NCBI RefSeq assembly: GCF_018614415.1
Contig: NZ_JAGGOO010000158.1
Coordinates: 1-64,000, forward strand
Direction of reading: 5' to 3'
From: Streptomyces sp. ISL-12
Lineage (GTDB): Bacteria > Actinomycetota > Actinomycetes > Streptomycetales > Streptomycetaceae
Length of the DNA stretch: 64,000 nucleotides
In this document: one piece after another, positions 40,990 to 49,632 of the stretch
Layout of the letters: each line of letters starts with the position of its first letter
Numbering within the stretch: the stretch's first letter is position 1
Made by a program: the position numbers and the translations under genes
Notes under the pieces: generated by a model
The model's input: the letters and a program-made list of their open reading frames with translations, nothing else
Told to the model about the DNA's origin: nothing
Databases searched by the model: none

Positions 40990-42651
40990 CTAGTCGTTGC
41001 GGGAACGCAGTTCCCGACGGAGGATCTTGCCACTCGCCGTTTTCGGCAGCTCGGGCAGGATCTCCACCTGGCGCGGGTACTTGTAGGCGGCCAGTCTCTC
41101 GCCGCAGTACGCGGCCAGCTCGCCGGGGTCGGTCCGGGCGCCCGGGCGGAGGCTGATGTACGCCTTGACGGTCTCGCCGCGGTAGCCGTCGGGCACCCCG
41201 ACGACGGCCGCCTCGCGCACCGCCGGGTGGGTGTAGAGGACGTCCTCGACCTCGCGCGGCCAGACCTTGAAGCCGGAGGCGTTGATCATGTCCTTCTTGC
41301 GGTCGACGACGTAGAGCCAGCCGCGCTCGTCCATGAAGCCGATGTCGCCGGTGCGCAGTTCGCCGCCGGGGAAGGTCTCGGCGGTGGCGTCGGGGCGGCG
41401 CCAGTAGCCGGGGACGACCTGGGGGCCGCTGACGACGATCTCGCCCTGCTCGCCGAAGGGCACCTCCTCGCCCTGGTCGTCGAGGACGCGGACGACGGTC
41501 TGCGGGCCGGGCACGCCCACCGCGAGGGTCCCGGAGACCGGGTCGACGGGTGCCTCCAGGTGGGGCGGTACGGAGGCGCAGGGGGCGGTGCACTCGGTGA
41601 GGCCGTAGCCGTTGCGGATGTACGGCCCGAAGCCGGCCCGGAACCGCTCCACCAGGGCGGGCGGCAGTGGGGCGCCGCCGGAGGAGATCACCGTGAAGGA
41701 GGCGAAGTGGTCGCGGGTGACGCCGGGGTGGGCGGCCAGGGCCATGAAGGCGGTGGACGGGCCGACGGTGTAGTGCGGGCGGTGCTCGGCGAACGCGTCG
41801 AGGACGACGCCCGCCTCGAAGCGGTAGGCGAGGACGAGCGTGCCGCCGCTGGTCAGACAGGCGCCGAACTCGCAGACCAGGCCGGTGATGTGGAACAGCG
41901 GCGCCAGCGCGAAGTAGACCGGTGCCTCGGGCAGGCCGAGCCCGGTGCGCTGCCGTTCGGCGTTGTACATGATGTTGCGGTGGGTGTTGGTGGCGCCCTT
42001 GGGGGTGCCGCTGGTGCCCGAGGTGTAGCTGATCAGCGCGGTGTCGTCGGCGGCCGGGGCGCGGTCCGGCGGGGCCGGGTGGCCGGCGCGGGCCGTTTCC
42101 GTGAGGTCGTCGGCGTCGGTCACGGGCTGCCGTGCGAAGGCCAGTACGCGCGCGTCCCCGCGGGTCTGGAAGTCCAGCTCGCAGGCGGTGAGCACGATCC
42201 GCACCGGGGAGTCGGCGGCCGTGTCGCGCAGATACGCCTCCCAGGCCCGGTCGGAGCAGATCAGCGCACTCGCCTCGGCGTCCCGCAGGACGTGCCCGGT
42301 CTCCCCCGACTTGTACATGGGGTTGACGGGGACCACGATCCCGCCCGCCTTCCAGGCGCCGAGGACGGCGAGGACGAAGTGCGGGGAGTTCTGGAGGACG
42401 ACGGCGACGCGGTCGCCGCGCTCCAGGCCGCGGGCGGCGAGCCGGCCGGCGACGGAGTCGCTCAGCTCGTCCGCCTCGCGGTAGGTCAGGCGGCCGTCGA
42501 AGTAGGCGAGGAAGGTGCGGTCGGGAGTCTCGGCGACCACCCGGCGCAGGGCGTGCACCAGGGAGGCGTCGGGGTGCAGCGGGGCCTTCTGGGCGTCGGT
42601 GAGCAGGTCCAGCCAGGGCTTGGCCGCGTACCGGGAGCCGGTGGAGGTCAT
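40990..42651 (-). CDS. AMP-dependent acyl-CoA synthetase (LvaE-like)
   Basis: Adenylate-forming ligase of 553 residues that activates a carboxylic acid to its CoA thioester. The ATP loop is YTSGTSGTPKGATNTHRN; A5 is NGYGLTECT, and the hinge region is GELRTGDIGFMDERGWLYVVDRKKDMI. The catalytic Lys is in LPKTASGKILRREL near the end. Substrate unresolved. The ATG overlaps the SDR stop (ATGA), so the two proteins are translationally coupled. In the pathway proposed here it would be the entry step. Confidence 0.94.
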   Translation of the reverse strand: MTSTGSRYAAKPWLDLLTDAQKAPLHPDASLVHALRRVVAETPDRTFLAYFDGRLTYREADELSDSVAGRLAARGLERGDRVAVVLQNSPHFVLAVLGAWKAGGIVVPVNPMYKSGETGHVLRDAEASALICSDRAWEAYLRDTAADSPVRIVLTACELDFQTRGDARVLAFARQPVTDADDLTETARAGHPAPPDRAPAADDTALISYTSGTSGTPKGATNTHRNIMYNAERQRTGLGLPEAPVYFALAPLFHITGLVCEFGACLTSGGTLVLAYRFEAGVVLDAFAEHRPHYTVGPSTAFMALAAHPGVTRDHFASFTVISSGGAPLPPALVERFRAGFGPYIRNGYGLTECTAPCASVPPHLEAPVDPVSGTLAVGVPGPQTVVRVLDDQGEEVPFGEQGEIVVSGPQVVPGYWRRPDATAETFPGGELRTGDIGFMDERGWLYVVDRKKDMINASGFKVWPREVEDVLYTHPAVREAAVVGVPDGYRGETVKAYISLRPGARTDPGELAAYCGERLAAYKYPRQVEILPELPKTASGKILRRELRSRND

Positions 42652-43415
42652 CGGGCGGCCCCCTCCTCCCACTGGCGCTGGAGGCGGTTCATGCCGCGCA
42701 GCCAGCGGTCCGGTTCGGCGGCGCGGGCCTGGTAGTACGCGGCGACCTCGGGGTGCGGGAGGATCAGGAAGCGGTCCTCCTCGATGCCCCGGAACAGGGC
42801 GTCCGCCACGTCCTCCGGCTCGATCGCGGTCGGCGCGAGCACCAGGTCGCCCGCGCTGCCGCTGGCGGTGAGCATGTCGGTGCGCACGCCCTGCGGGCAG
42901 ATGGCGTGCACCTTGATCCCGCGGTGGCGGTACGTCAGCGACAGCCACTCGGCGAAGGCGTAGGCGCCGTGCTTGGTGACGCTGTAGGGGGCGGCGCCGA
43001 TCATGGTGAGCAGGCCGGCGGCGGACACGGTGGAGACGAACCGGCCCCGGCCGCGCTCCAGCCAGTCGGGCAGCAGGGCGTGGGCGGCGCGGACATGGGC
43101 CATGACGTTGACGTCCCAGGCCAGCGCCCAGACGGCCTCGTCGGCGGCCTCGGTGCCGCCGGAGCCGACGCCCGCGTTGGCGCAGTAGACGTCGACCGTG
43201 CCGCCGAGCGCCTCGCGGGCCTCGTCGACGACGGCCGAGGCGTCGCCGGGTATCGCGATGCCGCCGATCTCCTCGGCGACCGCCTTCGCCTTGCCGGGGT
43301 CCAGGTCGTTGACGACGACGCGGGCGCCCCCGGCGGCGAAGCGGCGGGCCAGCGCGGCTCCGATGCCGCCTCCCGCTCCGGTGACGACGACACCCGCGTC
43401 CTGCACGGCTTCCAC
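42648..43415 (-). CDS. Short-chain dehydrogenase/reductase (LvaD-like role proposed)
   Basis: NAD(P)-dependent SDR of 255 residues. The cofactor motif GAGGGIGAALARRFA (TGxxxGIG) is near the N-terminus, NAGVG follows at about residue 85, and the catalytic Ser-Tyr-Lys lies in VSTVSAAG...APYSVTKHGAYAF. I chose the GTG at 43415 because GAAGGAGA is correctly spaced; the longer frame begins at a poor TTG. First gene of the leftward unit, 40 bases from the shared TetR operator. It could reduce a keto-acyl-CoA to a hydroxyacyl-CoA. Confidence 0.92.
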   Translation of the reverse strand: MEAVQDAGVVVTGAGGGIGAALARRFAAGGARVVVNDLDPGKAKAVAEEIGGIAIPGDASAVVDEAREALGGTVDVYCANAGVGSGGTEAADEAVWALAWDVNVMAHVRAAHALLPDWLERGRGRFVSTVSAAGLLTMIGAAPYSVTKHGAYAFAEWLSLTYRHRGIKVHAICPQGVRTDMLTASGSAGDLVLAPTAIEPEDVADALFRGIEEDRFLILPHPEVAAYYQARAAEPDRWLRGMNRLQRQWEEGAAR

Positions 43416-43453
43416 CAAAGGTCTCCTTCGACGCGACGCCAACTGGCGGTGAC

Positions 43454-43471
43454 AGACTAACCAGTCGGTAT
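43454..43471. promoter_or_regulatory. TetR-type operator before the SDR operon
   Basis: Read on the minus strand, ATACCGACTGGTTAGTCT matches the left half of the operator at 37270-37287 (ATACCGAC-GGT) and is itself an imperfect palindrome. It lies in the 126-base divergent gap between the SDR operon and the NamZ gene. Confidence 0.65.
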
Positions 43472-43541
43472 GTGCTGCGGAAGGGTGTTTCGCGGTTCGC
43501 CTCGTTCCGCCGGGCCGGGCCGCGCACTAGCGTGCGTGGGC

Positions 43542-44804
43542 ATGACACTGTCCAGACGGACCTTGCTCACCACGACGACGGCGGCGGCGACCGCGACGGC
43601 GGCGACCACCGGGACCGCGCGGGCGCCCGCCGGTACCGGCCGGGCGTCCGGCGGGCGCCGGGCGCGGACCGGCTTCGAGCGGCTGGCCGCCGACGGGTAC
43701 GCCCTGCTCGACGGCGACCGGGTCGGCGTCGTCACCAATCCGACCGGCGTCACACGGGACGTGCGGCACATCGTCGACGTCATGCACGCCGACGACCGGG
43801 TGGACCTCACCGCCGTCTTCGGCCCCGAGCACGGCTTCCGCGGCACCGCCCAGGCGGGCGGCTCGGAGGGCCGGTACGACGACCCGGCGACCGGGCTGCC
43901 GGTCTACGACACGTACCTCAAGAGCGGGCAGCCGCTCGCGGACGTCTTCACCGCGTCCGGCGTGGACACCGTCGTCTTCGACATCCAGGACGTGGGGGCG
44001 CGCTTCTACACGTACATCTGGACGCTGTACGACTGCATGGAGGCCGCAGCGCTCGCGGGCAAGCGGTTCGTGGTCCTGGACCGGCCCAACCCGGTGACGG
44101 GGCGGGCCGCGCTGGGCCCGGTGCTGCACCCGGAGTTCGCCACCTTCGTCGGCCGGCGGCCGATCGCGCAGGCGCACGGCATGACCGTCGTGGAGCTGGC
44201 GCGGCTGTTCGACGGGGAGTTCCTGACGACGCCCGTAGCCCTGGAGACCGTGCCGATGACCGGCTGGCGGCGGTCCGACTTCTACGACGCCTCCGGCCTG
44301 CCCTGGGTGCCGCCGAGCCCCAACATGCCGACGCCTCAGACCGCGCTGGTGTACTCGGGGACCTGTCTGTTCGAGGGCACCAACCTGTCCGAGGGGCGCG
44401 GCACCACCCGCCCGTTCGAACTGCTGGGCGCGGAAGGGATCGACGGGGCGTGGGCCGCCGCCGCGAACGGACTGGGGCTGCCGGGGGTGCGGTTCAGGGA
44501 GGCGTACTTCGCGCCCGTCTTCTCCAAGTTCCAGGGCAGGACGGTCGGTGGTGTGCAGCTCCATGTGCACGACCGCGCGGCGTTCGATCCCGTGCGTACG
44601 GGGATCGCGCTGCTGGTGACCGCCAAGCGGACCTGGGACGGGTTCGCGTGGCGGTCCGACCAGTGGATCGACAAGCTGACCGGTTCCGCGCGGGTGCGCA
44701 CGATGATCGACGCCGGCGCGGACACCGACGAGGTGGTGGCGGGCTGGCGGGCGGAGCTGGAGGCGTTCCGCCGGGTGCGGGAGCGGTATCTCGTCCACCA
44801 CTGA
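43542..44804 (+). CDS. Secreted DUF1343/NamZ-type exo-beta-N-acetylmuramidase
   Basis: Protein of 420 residues with a Tat-like signal (SRRTLLTTTTAAATATAATTG). The mature domain matches DUF1343, a family shown in Bacillus and Tannerella to be exo-acting N-acetylmuramidases (NamZ) that trim muropeptide sugars. Landmarks are GVVTNPTGVTRD, FGPEHGFRG, VFDIQDVGARFYTYI, VLDRPNP and WVPPSPNMPT. It would act outside the cell in cell-wall turnover or recycling. The ATG at 43542 gives the best signal peptide; a GTG two codons earlier is possible. It converges with the acylase gene. Confidence 0.9.
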   Translation: MTLSRRTLLTTTTAAATATAATTGTARAPAGTGRASGGRRARTGFERLAADGYALLDGDRVGVVTNPTGVTRDVRHIVDVMHADDRVDLTAVFGPEHGFRGTAQAGGSEGRYDDPATGLPVYDTYLKSGQPLADVFTASGVDTVVFDIQDVGARFYTYIWTLYDCMEAAALAGKRFVVLDRPNPVTGRAALGPVLHPEFATFVGRRPIAQAHGMTVVELARLFDGEFLTTPVALETVPMTGWRRSDFYDASGLPWVPPSPNMPTPQTALVYSGTCLFEGTNLSEGRGTTRPFELLGAEGIDGAWAAAANGLGLPGVRFREAYFAPVFSKFQGRTVGGVQLHVHDRAAFDPVRTGIALLVTAKRTWDGFAWRSDQWIDKLTGSARVRTMIDAGADTDEVVAGWRAELEAFRRVRERYLVHH

Positions 44805-44825
44805 CCGCCCGCCGCCCGCCCGTAC

Positions 44826-47639
44826 TCACCTGTGGGACGTGAACTCCACCACCTGCTGGTAGGTGGGGCGGTTCTGCCAGCTGACCGGGCCGTGCCTGAT
44901 GCCGCCCAGGGTGCGGTGGATGATCGCGTCGGCGCACCACTGGTCGCCCGCGGCGCAACTGTCGTCGCCGGGGTAGACCTGCGCGGGCGTCTTCGCCGCC
45001 GCCTCCTTCAGGGTGGCGATCAGCGTGTCCCGGCAGGCCGCCGGGTCGCCGCCGCCGCAGTAGGTCCGGGCGAGGGGGCCGCGTACGGACTCGCCGAGCA
45101 CCGCCCTCAGATCCTTGTCGACAAAGCTCCACCAGCCGTACTGGAAGGCGCTGCCGGCGTGTCCGCCGGTCGGGCCGTGGGCGGCCGACGGGGACTCGTC
45201 GACGGGGAGGTTGGCGGTGAAGGCGTCGTACAGGCCGCTGCCGAGGCCGGGTTCGAACGCGGCCCGCACCAGCAGCGGCCACCAGGCGTCCATGGTGCGG
45301 ACGGCGTCGGCGTGGGCGTACGTCTTCGAACCGGCCGAAGTCTCGGTGCGCTTGCCGCCCGCCGCCAGCCAGGCCCGGAGCCGGTCGACGGCCGCCTTGG
45401 CCGCGGGGTCGGTCACCGGGGCGGTGTCGATCACCCTCAGCAGGTCCGGCAGGACGTCCTCGGCCCGCAGGTCGGTGAGGCCCGCGTCGGCCATCGCCCG
45501 GACGAGCGAGGCGCGCGTGACTCCGCCCTGCTCGACCAGTTTCCGCACCCGGTCGTCGAGCAGGTTCCCGCGGTGGACCGAACCGTTGCCCCAGGAGGCG
45601 ACCGAGTAGCCCTCGGCCACCTTGTTGTTCCAGGAGACGTAGTAGTCCTGGTCGGTCGAGCGGGGGTGGGCGGAGGCGGGGGTGTAGTCGGCGGTGTTGG
45701 CCGCCGGGTCCCAGCCCTGCCACTCCCCCGCCGGGCGGGCCCAGACGGGGAAGTCGGCGTCCACGCCGTCGGCCCGCACCGGGTTGTCGCCGCTGTTGTA
45801 GTACGCGGTGTGCTCGGCGTCGGCGTAGAACCAGTTGAAGGTGTAGTTGATGTGCTGGACCGCGCGCTGGAAGTCCTGCGGGCCCTTGACGTAGTCGGGG
45901 TCGTTGAGCATCTGGAAGCCGATGATCGAGTCGGCCTCGTGCAGGAAGGACGAGCGCAGGGAGACGTAGGCGACCTTCGTGCCGCCGACGGTCGCGCGGT
46001 GCTCCACCGGGCCGTACTTCGTGCGCCAGACCCGCAGGGTGTAGGAGCCGGCGGCGGTGGAGTCGGCCACGGTCGGGGTCCAGGCGTTCTTGCGCTCGAC
46101 CTTCTCCATGGGGGTGCAGGTGCCGCGGTAGAGGTAGTGGAAGTCGTCCTGGCACAGCTCGACGGCGTACGTGTCGATGATGTCCTGGCCGGACGTGGTC
46201 GCGCTCCACGCGTAGTCCTGGCCCCGGCCCAGTTCGACGTACATGCTCAGGCCCGCGAAGGAGGCGCCGCGGGCGCTGAGGCCGGGGCCCTGGATCTCCT
46301 GGAGCATCAGGAGCTGGGGCGCGAAGTAGCCGGTCTGCGGTCCGAAGACGGCGACGGGGTGTCCGCTCGCGGTGTGGTCACCGCTGACGACGAGGGCGTT
46401 GGACATGCCGCGCCGGGCGGAGGAGAGGGTGCCGGTGGCGGCGGTGGCCTGCTCCGCCGCGCTGCCCGTGCGGTCGTACACGAGGGGTTCGGCCGTCACC
46501 GAGCCGGCGTCGGGCAGGGCCCGGCCCTGCGGGTCGGCGGGCGGGGTGAGGTACGGGAAGGTGCCGTCCTGGACGGTGAGGGCGGCCTCGGGGTCGTCGC
46601 GCTGGCGGAAGGACTCCCAGACCTGCGTGCCCTCGGTCACGCCGTACTTCTCCTGGGCGGCGAGCAGGGACAGGGCGTTGTTCACCTCGCCTCCGCCGCC
46701 GGAGCCGAACAGGGCGCCTATGACGGAGGCGAGGGCGACCAGGTCGGCGGGTTCGAAGTGCTCGATGGTGCCGGCGTTGGTGATCGCGTCCTTGTGGCCG
46801 GTCAGGACGTACTCGCCGGGGAAGGTGCGAGCCTGGTCGGAGGCGTCGATGTAGGCGTTGACACCGGCGACGTAGGCCTCGACGTCGGCCAGGGCCTGCG
46901 CGCCGCGTTCGCCGGCCTTCGCGGCGGCGCTGTCGATCTGGGCCTCCAGCTCGGCCTCGGTGTACGGGGCGGCGCGCCAGAACTGCTGCTCCAGGCCCTG
47001 GTTGGCGGGGGCGCCGCCCGCGAAGGAGGTCAGCTCGCCGCGGCCGACGTGGCGGAACAGGTCCATCAGCCAGAGGCGGTCCTGGGCGGCGGCGTAACCG
47101 GCGCCGAACTCGGTGCCGTAGCGGGTGGTGCCCGTGATGTGCGGCACACCGGTCTTCTTGTCGCGGACGATCGTCACGTCGGTGCGGCCGGCCGGGCGGA
47201 CGGTGGAGGCGACCTGGTCGGCGGGGACGCCGAACGAGGCGTCGTTGAAGAAGGTGTCGATCGTGTCGTTGGTGAGGGTGCGGTGGCCGGTGGCGAGGTT
47301 CGCGTAGGGGCCGAGCTGGTCCTCGGCGTGCGCGGGCTGGGTGCCGAAGGCCTGGTTGAGCAGGATCTGGGCGAGGGTGGCGTTGCCGTTCTGGCCGGGC
47401 GGCAGGATGTCGGAACACTGTCCGCCGCAGTGGTCGTCGGCCGCCGCGGTGACGGCCGGCGCCCCGGCGGGGGCGGTGCCGGCCGGGGCGGCCGAGGCGG
47501 TCCCGGCCGTGCCGGCCGGGGAAAGCGGTGACAAAAGACCGGCAATGAGGGCGCATAGCGATGCGCTCTTCAGGAACCCGTGGATTCCGCGGGGAGTTCT
47601 CAGTCTGTCGAGGGCCGTGCGTGGGGTGCGCCGTGACAT
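44826..47639 (-). CDS. Secreted penicillin-acylase-family N-terminal nucleophile hydrolase
   Basis: Precursor of 937 residues. A signal peptide (LKSASLCALIAGLLSPLSPAG) starts it. The alpha part has the family TIVRDKKTGVPHITGTTRYG region. The beta chain is expected to begin at Ser413 in RGMSNALVVSGDHTASG, the autocatalytic nucleophile. The ATG at 47639 follows GGAGGAG by 7 bases; the longer frame start is not needed. Relatives cleave acyl side chains from beta-lactams, lipopeptides (aculeacin) or acyl-homoserine lactones; which applies here is unknown. Quorum quenching or echinocandin-type deacylation are possible roles. Confidence 0.9.
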   Translation of the reverse strand: MSRRTPRTALDRLRTPRGIHGFLKSASLCALIAGLLSPLSPAGTAGTASAAPAGTAPAGAPAVTAAADDHCGGQCSDILPPGQNGNATLAQILLNQAFGTQPAHAEDQLGPYANLATGHRTLTNDTIDTFFNDASFGVPADQVASTVRPAGRTDVTIVRDKKTGVPHITGTTRYGTEFGAGYAAAQDRLWLMDLFRHVGRGELTSFAGGAPANQGLEQQFWRAAPYTEAELEAQIDSAAAKAGERGAQALADVEAYVAGVNAYIDASDQARTFPGEYVLTGHKDAITNAGTIEHFEPADLVALASVIGALFGSGGGGEVNNALSLLAAQEKYGVTEGTQVWESFRQRDDPEAALTVQDGTFPYLTPPADPQGRALPDAGSVTAEPLVYDRTGSAAEQATAATGTLSSARRGMSNALVVSGDHTASGHPVAVFGPQTGYFAPQLLMLQEIQGPGLSARGASFAGLSMYVELGRGQDYAWSATTSGQDIIDTYAVELCQDDFHYLYRGTCTPMEKVERKNAWTPTVADSTAAGSYTLRVWRTKYGPVEHRATVGGTKVAYVSLRSSFLHEADSIIGFQMLNDPDYVKGPQDFQRAVQHINYTFNWFYADAEHTAYYNSGDNPVRADGVDADFPVWARPAGEWQGWDPAANTADYTPASAHPRSTDQDYYVSWNNKVAEGYSVASWGNGSVHRGNLLDDRVRKLVEQGGVTRASLVRAMADAGLTDLRAEDVLPDLLRVIDTAPVTDPAAKAAVDRLRAWLAAGGKRTETSAGSKTYAHADAVRTMDAWWPLLVRAAFEPGLGSGLYDAFTANLPVDESPSAAHGPTGGHAGSAFQYGWWSFVDKDLRAVLGESVRGPLARTYCGGGDPAACRDTLIATLKEAAAKTPAQVYPGDDSCAAGDQWCADAIIHRTLGGIRHGPVSWQNRPTYQQVVEFTSHR

Positions 47640-47916
47640 GGGGCAGCTCCTCCCGACGGGGACGCGCCGGATGTTACCGGCGGTATCCCCGGGATTGAAG
47701 GTGAACATGCGTCACTTTCAGCGGCAGCACAGCGGAACGACACAGCGGACACACAGGTCACGGGAGTCGACTCAGGAGGCGGTCCAGCCGGGTTATGGGG
47801 GCCATCGGAAATCGGATGGAGCCGAATCGTGTGTCGATACGTCTATTCGGCGACGTCCGTACGACGACGCCGAAGTGACCGGAATACAGGTGCAGGTGTG
47901 ACGGAGGTGCAGGGCG
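47640..47916. promoter_or_regulatory. Divergent promoter region with inverted repeat
   Basis: The 277-base gap between the acylase and zinc-ribbon genes contains GCCGAAT (47821-47827) and its reverse complement ATTCGGC (47845-47851), separated by 17 bases. This could be an operator or a hairpin in the rightward leader. No sigma-factor promoter is placed. Confidence 0.35.
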
Positions 47917-48519
47917 ATGGCCGGTTTCCGGAGTCTGGCGAGACAGGTCCGCGATCCGCGGTCCGACCTGGCGCTGCGGCGCTACTCGCTGCGCAAGTGC
48001 CTTGAGCGGTTCGCCCCTTACGGACACAGGGCGACCTGGGACCACCTGTGCTCCCGTTGGGGGTTCGGGCCGGAGGACAGGTCCCCGGACCCGGCGCGGC
48101 TGGTGGCCGCGCTGGAGGAGCTGGAACAGGCGCGGTCGGTGTGGCTCGCCTACGAGGTGGAGTTCGCCGAGCGCCGTAGGAAGGAGAAGCACGACGGGCT
48201 GCGCCGGCCCGGCAGCGTGGACGACTGGCACCGGCTGACCTGGGGCGGGTTCGGTGTGGCGTGGTGCGACGACCCGCGGGTGCATCCCCGTGAGCCGCTG
48301 GCCGAGGTACTGCGCCGGCTGATAGCCGCGCTGGAGCGCGAGCCGGGGACGGCGTGCCCGGTGTGCGCGGGTGAGCGGCTCGTCTGGAGGTACGACCTGG
48401 ACCACGAGCCGTCGGCCGGTCCGGTCTGCGCGGACTGCGGGATCCTGGTACCGCGGCCCGTACTGACGCCGGAGGCCCTGTCGGCCACCCGGCGGGAACG
48501 GTTGCTGGTGTCGGTCTGA
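47917..48519 (+). CDS. Zinc-ribbon-type protein of unknown function
   Basis: Protein of 200 residues, basic and helical in its first 140 residues, with CPVCAGERLVWRYDLDH...VCADCGIL near the C-terminus, a CX2C-CX2C pair typical of zinc ribbons. Function not recognised; it may bind nucleic acid. The ATG at 47917 has GGAGGTGCAGGGCG upstream. It ends 320 bases before the soxR minisatellite. Confidence 0.75.
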   Translation: MAGFRSLARQVRDPRSDLALRRYSLRKCLERFAPYGHRATWDHLCSRWGFGPEDRSPDPARLVAALEELEQARSVWLAYEVEFAERRRKEKHDGLRRPGSVDDWHRLTWGGFGVAWCDDPRVHPREPLAEVLRRLIAALEREPGTACPVCAGERLVWRYDLDHEPSAGPVCADCGILVPRPVLTPEALSATRRERLLVSV

Positions 48520-48842
48520 ACCGACGTGAGGTACGGCGCGACGACGTGCGGTTGGGGTACGGGGGGGGTGGTGCGGCACGGCCCGGGAGCGCCGGGGCCG
48601 CACCGCCTGGGCCTCCGCTCTGGGCCACTTGGTGCGTGCGCGGGGTGGCGTGCGGTCGTTGACGTGGTGTCACCGCGGGTGGCCGGGGCCGCTCGCGTCC
48701 GCGCCCGCGCCCGTATCCCGAGGGCAGGAGCTTCCACCGCCGCCGGGCGGGCAGCCGCCACCTGGGTCCCGCGCCGGCTGTCGCCTTGCCGACAGCACGG
48801 GCGCAGCACAGCCGAGACCCACGTCGGCCGCAGTCCCGCGGA
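48520..48842. other. Intergenic sequence, nothing recognised
   Basis: About 320 bases rich in GC, with a G run (GGGGGGGTGG at about 48560). Frames cross it in both directions but have no credible start or similarity. It leads into the 47-base repeats. Confidence 0.5.
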
Positions 48843-49050
48843 CAGAAGCGTGCCGAGCCCCGCCGGCAGACGCCCGCCAGACCCGCCGGCAGACGACCGC
48901 CAGACCACACAGGCAGACACCCGCCAGACCCGCCGCCAGACACCCGCCAGACCGCACAGGCAGACACCCGCCAGCCCCGCCGCCAGACACCCGCCAGACC
49001 GCACAGGCAGACACCCGCCAGCCCCGCCGCCAGACACCCGCTAGGCCCCG
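48843..49050 (-). repeat. 47-bp minisatellite ending at the soxR stop codon
   Basis: Units of exactly 47 bases start at 48843, 48890, 48937, 48984 and 49031. The anchor is CAGACACCCGCCAG (first unit diverged), and each 47-mer is built of two similar 23-24 base halves. In the last, partial unit the anchor reads CAGACACCCGCTAG, where CTA (49041-49043) is the soxR stop on the minus strand. The array therefore repeats the gene end four times downstream. Confidence 0.9.
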
Positions 49051-49517
49051 CGCCGGCCGCCGCCCCGTTCCACCATCAGCCGGGACCCGGCCCGGCTCTC
49101 GCCGAAGACGTCGTCCGGGTTGGACAGCACGCAGGTGTCCAGGGACAGACACCCGCAGCCGATGCAGTCGGTGAGGTGGTCCCGCAGCCGGTCGAGTTGC
49201 CTGATGCGCTCGTCCAGCTCGGAGCGCCAGGCCTCGGAGAGACGGGCCCAGTCGTCCCGCGTGGGCGTGCGCTCCTCGGGCAGTTCGGCGAGCGCCTCAC
49301 GGATCGTGGCGAGCGGGATGCCGACCCGCTGGGCGGCCCGGATGAAGGCGACCCGGCGCAGGGTGTCCCGGCTGTAGCGGCGCTGGTTGCCCGAGGTGCG
49401 GCGGCTGCTGATCAGACCCTTGGACTCGTAGAAGTGAAGGGCGGAGACGGCGGCGCCGCTGCGCGCGGCGACCTGGCCGACCGTGAGTTCGTGGATCTTC
49501 TCTGGAATCTGGGGCAC
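49041..49517 (-). CDS. soxR: SoxR redox-sensing regulator, MerR family, [2Fe-2S]
   Basis: MerR-type activator of 158 residues. The winged helix is HELTVGQVAARSGAAVSALHFYESKGLISSRRTSGNQRRY, followed by a dimerisation helix. The cluster ligands are CIGCGCLSLDTC (CX2CXCX5C, about residues 117-128). In Streptomyces SoxR responds to redox-active compounds such as actinorhodin rather than to superoxide itself. The GTG at 49517 (VPQIPEKIHEL) matches the start of S. coelicolor SoxR; an ATG six codons upstream is the alternative. The C-terminal tail GGGRRGA runs into the 47-base repeat. Confidence 0.95.
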   Translation of the reverse strand: MPQIPEKIHELTVGQVAARSGAAVSALHFYESKGLISSRRTSGNQRRYSRDTLRRVAFIRAAQRVGIPLATIREALAELPEERTPTRDDWARLSEAWRSELDERIRQLDRLRDHLTDCIGCGCLSLDTCVLSNPDDVFGESRAGSRLMVERGGGRRGA

Positions 49518-49582
49518 CCCTCGAAGACTACCCATCCCGCACTCCGCCCGGTCCGTTGACAGGGGCCGCGCGGCCGACCATG

Positions 49583-49598
49583 CTAAGCAGTTGCTTAG
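49583..49598. promoter_or_regulatory. TetR-type operator CTAAGC-N4-GCTTAG
   Basis: CTAAGCAGTTGCTTAG is a perfect 16-base palindrome, 34 bases before the MaoC gene start. The related CTGAGCGGGCGCTTAG precedes the TetR gene at 50803-50818. Confidence 0.75.
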
Positions 49599-49632
49599 TA
49601 GAGATGACATGGCACACGCGGGAGGCCGGGAC

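Noticed and set aside
44832..47531. Long antisense open frame over the penicillin-acylase gene
   Set aside because: Valine/glycine-rich composition and no recognisable domain; explained by the GC bias of the real gene.
48843..49050. Possible CRISPR or coding repeat protein at the 47-bp repeats
   Set aside because: No unique spacers; the frames crossing it have no start, similarity or codon pattern of their own.
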